Shown: positions 56,856 through 64,000 of the stretch, piece by piece
Layout of the letters: each line of letters begins with the position of its first letter
Position numbering within the stretch: position 1 is the first letter of the stretch
Origin: Algiphilus aromaticivorans DG1253
Lineage (GTDB): Bacteria > Pseudomonadota > Gammaproteobacteria > Nevskiales > Nevskiaceae
DNA: 64,000 bases
Reading direction: 5' to 3'
Assembly (NCBI RefSeq): GCF_000733765.1
Contig: NZ_JPOG01000001.1
Coordinates: 1,488,001-1,552,000, forward strand
Program-made: the position numbers and the translations under genes
The notes under the pieces: model-generated
The model's input: only the letters and a program-made list of their open reading frames with translations
What the model was told of the DNA's origin: nothing
Database searches by the model: none

Positions 56856-58160
56856 TCAGTCGCCCGGGTGCTCGACGCGCAGACGGGTGACTTCGCCGTG
56901 GACGAAGCCCAGCTGCTTGATGGCATCCAGCGCCTCGATGACCTGCGACTCGCTGACCACCGAGGTGATCATGGCAATGACCGCATCCTTACCACCGCGC
57001 GGCTCGCGCTGATAGATGGCTTCGACGCTGATGGCGTGATCCGCCAGTATCGAGGTAATCGCGCGCAGTACGCCGGTCTCGTCAGCGACCTGCAGCCGCA
57101 GATAATGACTGCTGCGTGTCTCGGCGAGACTGCGCACGGGCATTGGTCGGATGGCGCCATCACCACTGGACAGCGCCGGCACGCGCGAACGACCACCGTC
57201 GCGAGCAATGTCGATGATATCGGCCCAGACCGCCGAGGCAGTGGCGTCGCCGCCTGCTCCGGGCCCGAAGTAGCCAGTGTCGCCCACCGCGTCGCCGCTG
57301 ATGACGACGGTATTGAGCACGCCATCCACCTTGGCGAGCAGCTCGGTCTCGGGCAGCAGCGTCGGCTGCACGCGCAGCTCGACGGCATCACCGCGCCACT
57401 TGGCGATGCCGAGATGCTTGATGCGATAGCCGAGCTGGCGCGCCAGATCGATGTCCTTGGTGACGATGCCGCGAATGCCCTCGCAGGTGACTGCATCGAA
57501 GCTCAGCGGCATGCCGAAGGCGATGGCGGCGAGGATGGCGAGCTTGTGCGCGGCGTCGATGCCGTCGACATCGAAGCTGGGGTCGGCCTCGGCGTAGCCC
57601 AGACGCTGCGCGTCGGCCAGCACCTCGTCGAAGGCCACGCCCTCATCGGCCATGCGCGTCAGAATGTAGTTGCCGGTGCCGTTGATGATGCCGCTGAGGC
57701 CGTCGATGCGGTTGCCCGCGAGCCCCTCGCGCAGCGCCTTGATGACCGGGATACCACCGGCCACGGCGGCCTCGAAGGCCACCGGCACGCCGGCGGCGGC
57801 GGCGCGCTCGAAGAGGGCGTTGCCGCGTTCGGCGATCAGTGCCTTGTTGGCCGTGACCACCGGCTTGCCGGCGTCAATGGCGGCCTGCAGCAGCGCTTCG
57901 GCCGGATCGAGGCCGCCGATCAACTCGACGACGACGTCGACGTCGTCAGCACGGACCACCGCCATCGGATCGGTTTCGATGCGGATATCGCTCAGGTCGC
58001 AGTCGCGCTGGCGCGAGGTATCGCGCGCACTGGCGGCCGTGATGACGACCCGGCGGCCAGTGCGCTCGGTAATCAGCGCCGCATTGCGCTGCGCCAGCCG
58101 CACTACGCCCTGCCCGACCGTGCCCAGGCCCAGCAGCCCGAGCCGAAGCGGCTCCGCCAT
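56856..58160 (-). CDS. hom: Homoserine dehydrogenase with ACT domain
   Basis: The 434-residue enzyme reduces aspartate semialdehyde to homoserine. It has the Rossmann motif GLGTVGQGVV near 9-18, NKALIA, and EAAVAGGIPVIKALREGLAGNRI with the catalytic region GILNGTGNYILT-like (SGIINGTGNYIL). The C-terminal ACT domain is visible at about 350-430 (LRLQVADETGVLRAITSILADHAISVEA), implying threonine feedback. The start is ATG 58160 (a TTG precedes it), overlapping the aminotransferase stop as TGATG. Confidence 0.96.
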   Translation of the reverse strand: MAEPLRLGLLGLGTVGQGVVRLAQRNAALITERTGRRVVITAASARDTSRQRDCDLSDIRIETDPMAVVRADDVDVVVELIGGLDPAEALLQAAIDAGKPVVTANKALIAERGNALFERAAAAGVPVAFEAAVAGGIPVIKALREGLAGNRIDGLSGIINGTGNYILTRMADEGVAFDEVLADAQRLGYAEADPSFDVDGIDAAHKLAILAAIAFGMPLSFDAVTCEGIRGIVTKDIDLARQLGYRIKHLGIAKWRGDAVELRVQPTLLPETELLAKVDGVLNTVVISGDAVGDTGYFGPGAGGDATASAVWADIIDIARDGGRSRVPALSSGDGAIRPMPVRSLAETRSSHYLRLQVADETGVLRAITSILADHAISVEAIYQREPRGGKDAVIAMITSVVSESQVIEALDAIKQLGFVHGEVTRLRVEHPGD

Positions 58161-59404
58161 CAACCCACCTCCCGAAACATTTTCTTGATGCCGCGAAGCG
58201 CCTGGCGCGTGCGGTGCTCGTTCTCGATCAGCGAGATGCGCACGTACTCATCGCCGTATTCGCCGAAACCAACGCCGGGCGAGACGGCGACCTTGGCCTC
58301 GGAGAGCAGCTTCTTCGAGAATTCCAGCGAGCCCATGGCGCGGAAGGGCTCCGGAATGCGCGCCCAGACAAACATCGTCGCCTTGGGCTTTTCGACCGGC
58401 CAGCCCAGGGCATTGAGGCCGTCACAGAGCACATCGCGTCGCGCGCGATAGATATCAGTGATTTCGGCGACGCAATCCTGCGGCCCTTCCAGCGCGGTAA
58501 TGGCCGCCACCTGGATAGGTGTGAACATGCCGTAATCCAGATAGCTCTTGATGCGCGCCAGCGCGGCGATCAGCTCGCGGTTGCCGGCCATGAAGCCGAC
58601 GCGCCAGCCCGGCATGTTGTAGGACTTGGACAGCGTGAAGGATTCCACCGCCACGTCCTTGGCGCCCGGCACTTCCAGGATCGAGGGCGCGCGATAGCCG
58701 TCGAAGACGATGTCGGCATAGGCCAGATCGTGGACGATCCACATCTCGTGCTCGCGCGCGATGGCGACGGCCTTCTCGAAGAACTCGCGTTCCACGCACT
58801 GCGTGGTCGGATTCGACGGAAAGTTCAGGATCAGCATCTTCGGCTTGGGCCACAGCTCGCGGATGGCACGCTGCAGCTCTTCGAAGAAGTCCACGTCCGG
58901 CCCGATGCGCACGTGCCGGATGTCGGCGCCGGCGATGACCACGCTGTAAGGATGAATCGGATAGGCCGGGTTCGGCACCAGCACGGTATCGCCGGGGCCC
59001 AGGGTGGCCAGCGCCAGATGCGCCAGGCCTTCCTTGGAGCCAATGGTGGCGATGGCCTCGTTCTCGGGGTCGATCTCGACGCCGAAGTGCTGCTGATACC
59101 AGGTCGCGATGGCGCGGCGCAGTCGCGGCACACCACGCGACACCGAATAGCGATGCGTATCGGGCCGCTGCGCAGCCTCCACCATCTTGTCGACGATGTG
59201 CTTCGGCGTCGGCCCGTCCGGGTTGCCCATGCCGAAATCGATGATGTCCTCGCCGCGGGCTCGGGCCGCCTTCTTCAGATCGCCAACGATGTTGAAGACG
59301 TAGGGAGGCAGTCGCTGGATGCGCGGGAACTCGGTCTGCACGGCGGACTCGGAAATGGCGAGGAACGGCGCGCCGGCGCTGGGCCGACGCGGAAAGCCCG
59401 ACAT
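58160..59404 (-). CDS. alaC: Aminotransferase, AlaC type
   Basis: The 414-residue class I/II aminotransferase has the PLP Lys in [17 protein letters not shown], the aspartate in [13 protein letters not shown], and the Arg in [10 protein letters not shown]. AlaC (YfdZ) converts pyruvate and glutamate to alanine and 2-oxoglutarate. Synteny with hom-thrC is common in pseudomonads and supports the call. The ATG at 59404 lies one base after the nlpD stop; the open frame upstream overlaps nlpD. Confidence 0.9.
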   Translation of the reverse strand: MSGFPRRPSAGAPFLAISESAVQTEFPRIQRLPPYVFNIVGDLKKAARARGEDIIDFGMGNPDGPTPKHIVDKMVEAAQRPDTHRYSVSRGVPRLRRAIATWYQQHFGVEIDPENEAIATIGSKEGLAHLALATLGPGDTVLVPNPAYPIHPYSVVIAGADIRHVRIGPDVDFFEELQRAIRELWPKPKMLILNFPSNPTTQCVEREFFEKAVAIAREHEMWIVHDLAYADIVFDGYRAPSILEVPGAKDVAVESFTLSKSYNMPGWRVGFMAGNRELIAALARIKSYLDYGMFTPIQVAAITALEGPQDCVAEITDIYRARRDVLCDGLNALGWPVEKPKATMFVWARIPEPFRAMGSLEFSKKLLSEAKVAVSPGVGFGEYGDEYVRISLIENEHRTRQALRGIKKMFREVG

Positions 59405-59405
59405 T

Positions 59406-60140
59406 CTACCCGTCGGCGGGCAACAGGCGTAGAGGGTCCACCGGCTTGCCGGCCTTGCGGATCTCGAAATGCAGCATCGACTTCTGCGCGGGGCCACTGC
59501 CGACCTCGGCGATCACTTCGCCAGCCGCCACCTCGTCGCCCTCCTCGGCCAGCCGTCGCCGGTTGTAGCCGTAGGCGCTGAGGTAGGTCTCGTTGTGCTT
59601 GATGATGATCAACTCGCCATAGCCCTTCAGCGCGCTGCCGCTGTAGACCACGCGACCGCCCGCCGCAGCCCGCACGCGGGCACCTTCCGCGGCGCCGATA
59701 TCCAGCCCCTTCGATGACGGTAGCTCGAAGCCGCGCACGATTTCGCCCTTCAGCGGCCACTGCCAGTCGCCGACGGATCGCTCGGGCTCCTGCCGGCTCG
59801 GTGGCTGCGAGCTCGGCCGCGACGTCGTGCTGCGATCCCCGCCACGCGTCTTGCCGCCGTCATCGCTGCCGCGACCGCTGTCGGCGGTGCGCGTAGCGGG
59901 TGCCCCCCCATCGGGCGGGCTCAGGCGGAGCTTCTGTCCCGGCTTGATCAGGTAGTTGCGGCCGATGCCATTCCATCGCGCCAGATCGCGATAATCCACA
60001 TCGTGCCGCAACGCGATGGAATACAGCGTATCGCCCGAGCGAACTTCGTATTGACCGTCCCGCGACCCGCCTTCCCAGCGCAGGGCCGACGCGCAAGCCG
60101 TGAGCAGCAGCGCGACTAACCCTAGCGCGAGGAAGCGCAT
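59406..60140 (-). CDS. nlpD: NlpD-like lipoprotein, amidase activator
   Basis: The 244-residue outer-membrane lipoprotein ([18 protein letters not shown], Cys17) has a LysM domain (about 30-75: [29 protein letters not shown]), a disordered Ser/Arg/Gly linker and a degenerate LytM/M23 domain (about 135-240). The catalytic metal ligands are missing: GLDIGAAEG lacks the first His, and YGYN replaces YAHN. It therefore should activate the amidase AmiC rather than cleave peptidoglycan. It overlaps yqaA by TGATG. rpoS, which normally follows, is not here. Confidence 0.92.
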   Translation of the reverse strand: MRFLALGLVALLLTACASALRWEGGSRDGQYEVRSGDTLYSIALRHDVDYRDLARWNGIGRNYLIKPGQKLRLSPPDGGAPATRTADSGRGSDDGGKTRGGDRSTTSRPSSQPPSRQEPERSVGDWQWPLKGEIVRGFELPSSKGLDIGAAEGARVRAAAGGRVVYSGSALKGYGELIIIKHNETYLSAYGYNRRRLAEEGDEVAAGEVIAEVGSGPAQKSMLHFEIRKAGKPVDPLRLLPADG

Positions 60141-60763
60141 CAGCGCAGCGCAACCACCAGCGCCACGGCCACGGTGGCGGCCACCATCAGCCAGCCGATG
60201 CGCTCCAGATGTCGCTCCAGCCAGGGCGTGGCCGCGGGTCCGAGCAGCCGCACCAGCCCGGCGACCAGTCCGAAGCGCAGGCCGCGGCCGACGACGGCAC
60301 CGAGCACGAAGACGGGCAGCGCCATGCTGACGCTGCCTGCGGCGATGGTGAAGACCTTGAAGGGAATGGGTGTGAAGCCGGCCAGGAACATGGCCCAGAA
60401 GCCCCATTCACGGAACCAGACCGTGGCCTGTTCGAAGCCCTGCATGTAGCCCGCGCTTTCCAGCCAGGGACGCGCTGCCTCCATCATGCCCAGGCCGATG
60501 GCATAGCCCAGCAGCCCGCCCAGCACCGAAGTCACCGTCGTCAGCAGCGCCAGGCGCCACCAGCGCTGTGGTTGCGCCAGCGTCATCGGTGCCAGCATGA
60601 CGTCGGGCGGAATCGGAAAGAAGGAGCTTTCCGCAAAGCTCACCGCGCCCAACCAGAAGGGCGCGCGCCGGTGCGCGCTGGCCGCCAGCATCCAATCGTA
60701 GATACGGCGGAAGATGCCGATCCGGGGGCGATCCGTTTCCAGAATGAGGGGATCCTCGCTCAC
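60140..60763 (-). CDS. yqaA: YqaA/DedA-family (VTT domain) membrane protein
   Basis: The 207-residue protein has the VTT/SNARE-associated domain: FWLGAVSFAESSFFPIPPDVMLAPM, GGLLGYAIGLGMMEAARPW, FREWGFWAMFLAGFTPIPFKVFTIAAGSVSM with the FTPIPFK substrate-binding motif, and two last helices. DedA relatives may flip lipid carriers. The start is GTG 60763 overlapping the pcm stop. The pcm-yqaA-nlpD order is typical of pseudomonads. Confidence 0.9.
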   Translation of the reverse strand: MSEDPLILETDRPRIGIFRRIYDWMLAASAHRRAPFWLGAVSFAESSFFPIPPDVMLAPMTLAQPQRWWRLALLTTVTSVLGGLLGYAIGLGMMEAARPWLESAGYMQGFEQATVWFREWGFWAMFLAGFTPIPFKVFTIAAGSVSMALPVFVLGAVVGRGLRFGLVAGLVRLLGPAATPWLERHLERIGWLMVAATVAVALVVALR

Positions 60764-61422
60764 GCCTTACCCCCCAGCAGCGGCACGAAGGCCACGGGCT
60801 GCAGCTCCCGCTGTTGCACACGACCATCGGACTGTTTGTCGGCGACGATAAGCTTCTGCCCACCGCTGCCGCCCAGCGGCATGACCAGCCGCCCACCTGC
60901 GCGCAGCTGCGAGATCAGGGCCTGAGGGAGCTGGGCCGAACCGGCGGTCACGATAATGCCGTCATAAGGCGCATGGCCGGGCCAACCGCCGGTGCCATCA
61001 CCGTACTGACATACGACGTTGCCGTAGCCAAGCCTTTTCAAAGTCTCTCGCGCCTGCAGGCTGAGCGCGCGAATGCGCTCGACACTGAAGACATTGCCGA
61101 CGAGTTCGGCGAGCACCGCCGCCTGATAGCCACAGCCCGTACCGATCTCCAGCACGCGCTTCGGCTTGGCCTCCATCAGCAGCTGCGTCATGATCCCGAC
61201 GATCAACGGCTGCGAGATCGTCTGCCCCTGCCCGATGGGCAGCGCGGTGTTCTCGTAGGCGCGCCAGCGCATGCCTTCCGAGACGAACTCGTGGCGGGGA
61301 ATGTGCCCGATGGCCCGCAACACGCGCTCATCGGTCACGCCCTGCTTGCGCAGATCCTCGACCAGCCGGCGGCGCGCCGAATCCGGCAGCAGAGGCGCAC
61401 GCGACCCCGCTCCGGCCGCCAT
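60760..61422 (-). CDS. pcm: Protein-L-isoaspartate O-methyltransferase
   Basis: The 220-residue SAM-dependent repair enzyme methylates isoaspartyl residues. It has the family RHEFVSEGMRWRAYENTALPIGQGQTISQPLIVGIMTQLL (about 45-85) and motif I LEIGTGCGYQAAVLAEL. ATG 61422 (a GTG precedes it) overlaps the surE stop as TGATG. The pair surE-pcm is conserved in gammaproteobacteria. Confidence 0.96.
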   Translation of the reverse strand: MAAGAGSRAPLLPDSARRRLVEDLRKQGVTDERVLRAIGHIPRHEFVSEGMRWRAYENTALPIGQGQTISQPLIVGIMTQLLMEAKPKRVLEIGTGCGYQAAVLAELVGNVFSVERIRALSLQARETLKRLGYGNVVCQYGDGTGGWPGHAPYDGIIVTAGSAQLPQALISQLRAGGRLVMPLGGSGGQKLIVADKQSDGRVQQRELQPVAFVPLLGGKA

Positions 61423-62243
61423 CACAGCAGCGACTCCACCCAGCTAGCCGTTCCTTCCATGGCCTCGTAGCGGGTCAGGTCGGTCACGATGGGCGTGATG
61501 GCCACGGCCTTGCGGGCAATGGCGTCGAAATCCGTGCCGGCGCCGCAGTCAGCTTCCGGTCCGGCCGCCCCCACCCAGTAGATCGGCCGACCGCGCGGGT
61601 CGGTATCCGGAACCATGGCCTCGGCGAGATGCCGGCGACCGAGTCGCACGACCTCGATGCCCGTGAGTTCGTCGAAGGGCACATCGGGAACGTTGACGTT
61701 GAGAATGGTGTCCGCCGGCAGCGGCTCGCGCAGCAGCTTGGCGACCAGCAGTCGCGCCACTCGCGCCGCCGTGGCGTAGTGCTCAGGCTCGAACTCGGTG
61801 CAGGACATCGCGATAGCGGGCGCGCCCAGAAAACGCCCTTCCATGGCCGCCGCCACAGTGCCCGAATACAGCACGTCGTCGCCGAGATTGGCGCCGTTGT
61901 TGATACCCGAGACCACCAACGCCGGCTTCTTGTCGAGCAGACCGGTCAGCGCCAAATGCACGCAGTCGGTGGGGGTCCCCTCGACGCACCAGACGCCATC
62001 TTCCTGCCGCTGCGCACGCAAGGGGTGCGAAAGCGTCAGCGAATTGCTGGCGCCGCTACGGTTGCGATCCGGCGCGACAATGTCGAGCGTGTACTCCTTG
62101 CCCAACTCGGCCGCCAACGCGCGCAGCCCCGGCGCGTTGTAGCCGTCGTCGTTGGAGAGCAGGAGGCGGGTCCGGGAACCGCTGGCGGAGGATGAGGATT
62201 GGGTAGACGCTTCAGACACTGCGCACTCGTTGTGGTCGACCAT
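61422..62243 (-). CDS. surE: 5'/3'-nucleotidase SurE
   Basis: The 273-residue SurE phosphatase releases phosphate from nucleoside monophosphates and polyphosphate. It has LLLSNDDGYNAPGL with the metal-binding DD, SGASNSLTLS and SGINNGANLGDDVLYSGTVAAAMEG. The N-terminus of about 28 residues before LLLSND is unusual and unconserved. ATG 62243 is used, but GTG 62219 is also plausible. It is first in a long reverse-strand series of genes. Confidence 0.93.
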   Translation of the reverse strand: MVDHNECAVSEASTQSSSSASGSRTRLLLSNDDGYNAPGLRALAAELGKEYTLDIVAPDRNRSGASNSLTLSHPLRAQRQEDGVWCVEGTPTDCVHLALTGLLDKKPALVVSGINNGANLGDDVLYSGTVAAAMEGRFLGAPAIAMSCTEFEPEHYATAARVARLLVAKLLREPLPADTILNVNVPDVPFDELTGIEVVRLGRRHLAEAMVPDTDPRGRPIYWVGAAGPEADCGAGTDFDAIARKAVAITPIVTDLTRYEAMEGTASWVESLL

Positions 62244-62347
62244 GGGCCGCGGATAGCATCGTGTTCGGCGGCGCGGTCGCGCCGCCGGAATCCAGGCCCG
62301 CAGCGCTCCGCCCGGCGCCACGGGCTGCCCCGATTGTAGCGCGAGCC

Positions 62348-62920
62348 ATGCCCCAAAAGCCGAGCCCACCCGACGACCGGAATCGCGACGACAGCGACGA
62401 CGACGCCTCGGCCTTCGCCGAGGCGATGCGTGGCGTCGTCCGGCACCAGCCGCGACGCATCGCCGAGCAGGCGCCACCGCCCGATGCACGGCCGCGACAG
62501 CGCGAGGCCGATGAGGCGGAAGCGCTGCGCGAAAGTCTGGAGCACACGCCGGAGGATGTGCTTATCGCCGCTGGCGACATCCTCGAGTACCGTGCGCCCG
62601 GCGTGCCCGAATCGGTCTTCCGGCGACTCAAGCGCGGGCAGTACCGCATCAGCGACGAGCTGGATCTGCACGGCATGAATCTACGCGAAGCCAAGCAGGC
62701 CGTACGCGGCTTCCTACTGGAATGCCGCGAGGCCGACCTGCGCTGTGTGCGCATCGTTCACGGCAAGGGGCTGCGCTCTGGGCAGGAAGGCCCCGTGCTC
62801 AAGCGCAGCCTCGACGGCTGGCTGCGCCACCGCAGCGACGTGCTCGCCTTTACCAGCGCCAAGCCGGCGCAGGGTGGCGCCGGCGCCGCCATCGTGCTGC
62901 TGCGTCAATCGGCGCGCTGA
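62348..62920 (+). CDS. Smr-domain protein
   Basis: The 190-residue protein has a disordered charged N-terminus (DDRNRDDSDDDAS, RQREADEAEAL) and a C-terminal Smr domain (about 100-190) with ELDLHGMNLREAKQAVRGFL and RIVHGKGLRSGQEGPVLKRSL. Smr domains nick branched DNA or cleave RNA; stand-alone SmrB-type proteins rescue collided ribosomes in E. coli, and this one could be similar. It lies divergently from surE, in the place where truD is often found. The 3' end overlaps ispF by 16 bases. Confidence 0.85.
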   Translation: MPQKPSPPDDRNRDDSDDDASAFAEAMRGVVRHQPRRIAEQAPPPDARPRQREADEAEALRESLEHTPEDVLIAAGDILEYRAPGVPESVFRRLKRGQYRISDELDLHGMNLREAKQAVRGFLLECREADLRCVRIVHGKGLRSGQEGPVLKRSLDGWLRHRSDVLAFTSAKPAQGGAGAAIVLLRQSAR

Positions 62921-63399
62921 GCACGAGCCACCAGCACCACCGCGTGCGCGCTGATGGCGCGCTTCTCGCCGACAGCGTCCACGCCTTCCTTGGTGGTCGC
63001 CTTGACCGAGACCCGGTCAATATCGAGCGCCAGATCCTCGGCGATGCGCGCTCGCATGGCATCGATATGCGGCGCCAACCTCGGTACCTGCGCGATCACG
63101 CTGAGATCGACATTGCCCGGCGCGTAGCCGGCCTCGCCGATGAGGCGGCGCACCTCGCGCAGGAAACTGCGACTGTCGGCGTCGGCCCAGCGCGCATCGC
63201 TGTCCGGAAAATGCTGGCCGATGTCGCCGAGGGCAACGGCCCCCAGCAGCGCATCGCAGAGCGCGTGCAGCGCTACATCGCCGTCGGAATGCGCTACCAC
63301 CGCATGTTCGCAGGCGATGAAGACGCCGCCTACGCATAGCCCCTGGCCGGCGCTCAGCCGATGCAGGTCGTAGCCGTGGCCGATGCGCCAGTCCGTCAT
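62905..63399 (-). CDS. ispF: 2-C-methyl-D-erythritol 2,4-cyclodiphosphate synthase
   Basis: IspF (164 residues) is the fifth enzyme of the MEP isoprenoid pathway. It has the zinc ligands in GHGYDLHRL and later VVAHSDGDVALHALCDALLGAVALGDIGQHFPD, and NVDLSVIAQVPRLAPH for CDP contact. The ATG at 63399 overlaps the ispD stop (ATGA); an upstream in-frame start would lie in ispD. It is the normal ispD partner. Confidence 0.96.
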   Translation of the reverse strand: MTDWRIGHGYDLHRLSAGQGLCVGGVFIACEHAVVAHSDGDVALHALCDALLGAVALGDIGQHFPDSDARWADADSRSFLREVRRLIGEAGYAPGNVDLSVIAQVPRLAPHIDAMRARIAEDLALDIDRVSVKATTKEGVDAVGEKRAISAHAVVLVARAQRAD

Positions 63400-64000
63400 G
63401 CGCGCTCCAGTAGCCAGGCCGCCAGCGGCCAATCATCCGGCGTCGTCAGCTTGATATTGCGGGCGTCACCGCGCACCAGGCGCGGGTGGTAACCCGCGCG
63501 CTCCATGGCCTGCGCCTCGTCGCTGCAGACCGCTCCCGCGGCCCTCGCAGACTCGATGGCCGTGGCCAGCACACCTAGGGGAAAGCATTGCGGCGTCTGC
63601 GCGCGCCAGAGCGCGGCGCGGTCCAGCGTGTCGGCCACCACATCGCCGTTGGCGCGCTTGACGGTATCGCTCATCGGTAGCGCGAGCAGGCCACCATCCG
63701 GTCCATCGGCCTCACTCAGCAGCCGCGTCAACGCCTCCGACGGCAGGCACGGGCGCGCGCCGTCATGCACCAGCACGTGCGCTTGCTCGTCCGCCCCGGC
63801 CGTACGCAACGCCGCCAGGCCCGCGGCCACCGAATCCATGCGCTCGGCGCCGCCATCGACTCGAATCAGGCCCTTGGAATCCTCGATGCCGGCGTCATCG
63901 AGGCTGGCATCGGCCGGCAGCACGACGGCAATCCCCGCAATACGCGTCGAAGCGCGCAGCGCCTGCAGGCTCCAGGCCAGTAGGCTCCTGCCGGCGAGTG
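63396..64000 (-). CDS. ispD: 2-C-methyl-D-erythritol 4-phosphate cytidylyltransferase (5' end cut)
   Basis: The frame is open to the window edge, so the N-terminus (about 30 residues with the CTP loop) is missing. About 200 residues are seen. They start LAGRSLLAWSLQALR, then VDGGAERMDSVAAGLAAL with the nucleotide region, VLVHDGARPCLP (the Asp-bearing active-site motif) and RAQTPQCFPLG. The C-terminal RGDARNIKLTTPDDWPLAAWLL is typical. It acts directly before IspF's pathway step IspE and overlaps ispF. Confidence 0.95.
   Translation of the reverse strand, partial: LAGRSLLAWSLQALRASTRIAGIAVVLPADASLDDAGIEDSKGLIRVDGGAERMDSVAAGLAALRTAGADEQAHVLVHDGARPCLPSEALTRLLSEADGPDGGLLALPMSDTVKRANGDVVADTLDRAALWRAQTPQCFPLGVLATAIESARAAGAVCSDEAQAMERAGYHPRLVRGDARNIKLTTPDDWPLAAWLLERA

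Noticed and set aside
56868-58451. A 527-codon forward frame over hom and alaC
   Set aside because: It is antisense to two well-identified enzymes and has no motif or ribosome site.

Overview
The window is chromosomal DNA from a high-GC (I judge about 65%) gammaproteobacterium. The evidence is a type II secretion cluster end (gspL-M-N), nudJ-mnmA coupling, a Pseudomonas-like pst/pho cluster with very long PstC and PstA, an LpoP/PBP1B pair, and the ispD-ispF/surE-pcm-nlpD neighbourhood. A Nevskiales/Salinisphaerales-type or related lineage is a guess. Coding density is very high, and many neighbouring genes share ATGA, GTGA or TGATG stop/start overlaps. I see no tRNA, rRNA, CRISPR array or prophage. 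The only gene-free stretch over 300 bases is 16372-16885, and it is filled with structured repeats.

Layout. 1-2933: gspL (end), gspM, gspN, nudJ, mnmA. 3083-7344: aconitase A, an HSDL2-like SDR and an orphan ParA. 7348-10715: mazG-like, nudL, a small conserved protein, rsmJ, sixA, tsaB. 10712-16371, reverse strand: YoaA/DinG-type helicase, LpoP-like lipoprotein, PBP1B, phoU. 16886-26242, reverse strand: the phosphate regulon phoB-phoR-porin-pstS-pstC-pstA-pstB(-phoU), with three PhoB-box arrays in front of phoB, the porin and pstS. 26310-34803: pepN, a KAS III-like enzyme, a four-gene operon of uncertain role, a small hydrolase, a membrane protein and a thioesterase. 34865-41122: a fused 5-oxoprolinase followed by two Tat-signal enzymes (aldonolactone-oxidase-like and PLP racemase-fold). 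41217-46750: Suf iron-sulfur operon (regulator, sufB, sufC, sufD, sufS) interrupted between sufB and sufC by a GxxExxY gene framed by 23-bp inverted repeats. 46809-52730: amine oxidase/TetR pair, PBP4-type dacB, DUF5666 lipoprotein and DUF6502 protein. 52867-64000: NAD-type isocitrate dehydrogenase; recJ, thrC, hom, alaC-type aminotransferase, nlpD, yqaA, pcm and surE on the reverse strand; an Smr protein on the forward strand; ispF; and the 3' part of ispD.

How the parts work together. PhoR/PhoB would sense low phosphate and, through the Pho boxes, induce the outer-membrane porin and the PstSCAB importer, with PhoU in feedback. PBP1B and its lipoprotein activator build peptidoglycan, and dacB and nlpD act later in wall remodelling. 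The Suf proteins assemble Fe-S clusters used, for example, by aconitase A and the DinG-type helicase. Most likely to be new: the inverted-repeat-framed GxxExxY cassette inside suf, the covarying palindromic repeats between pstB and phoU, the DUF6502/DUF5666 pair with a probably leaderless and self-regulated promoter, and the oxoprolinase/Tat-enzyme operon.
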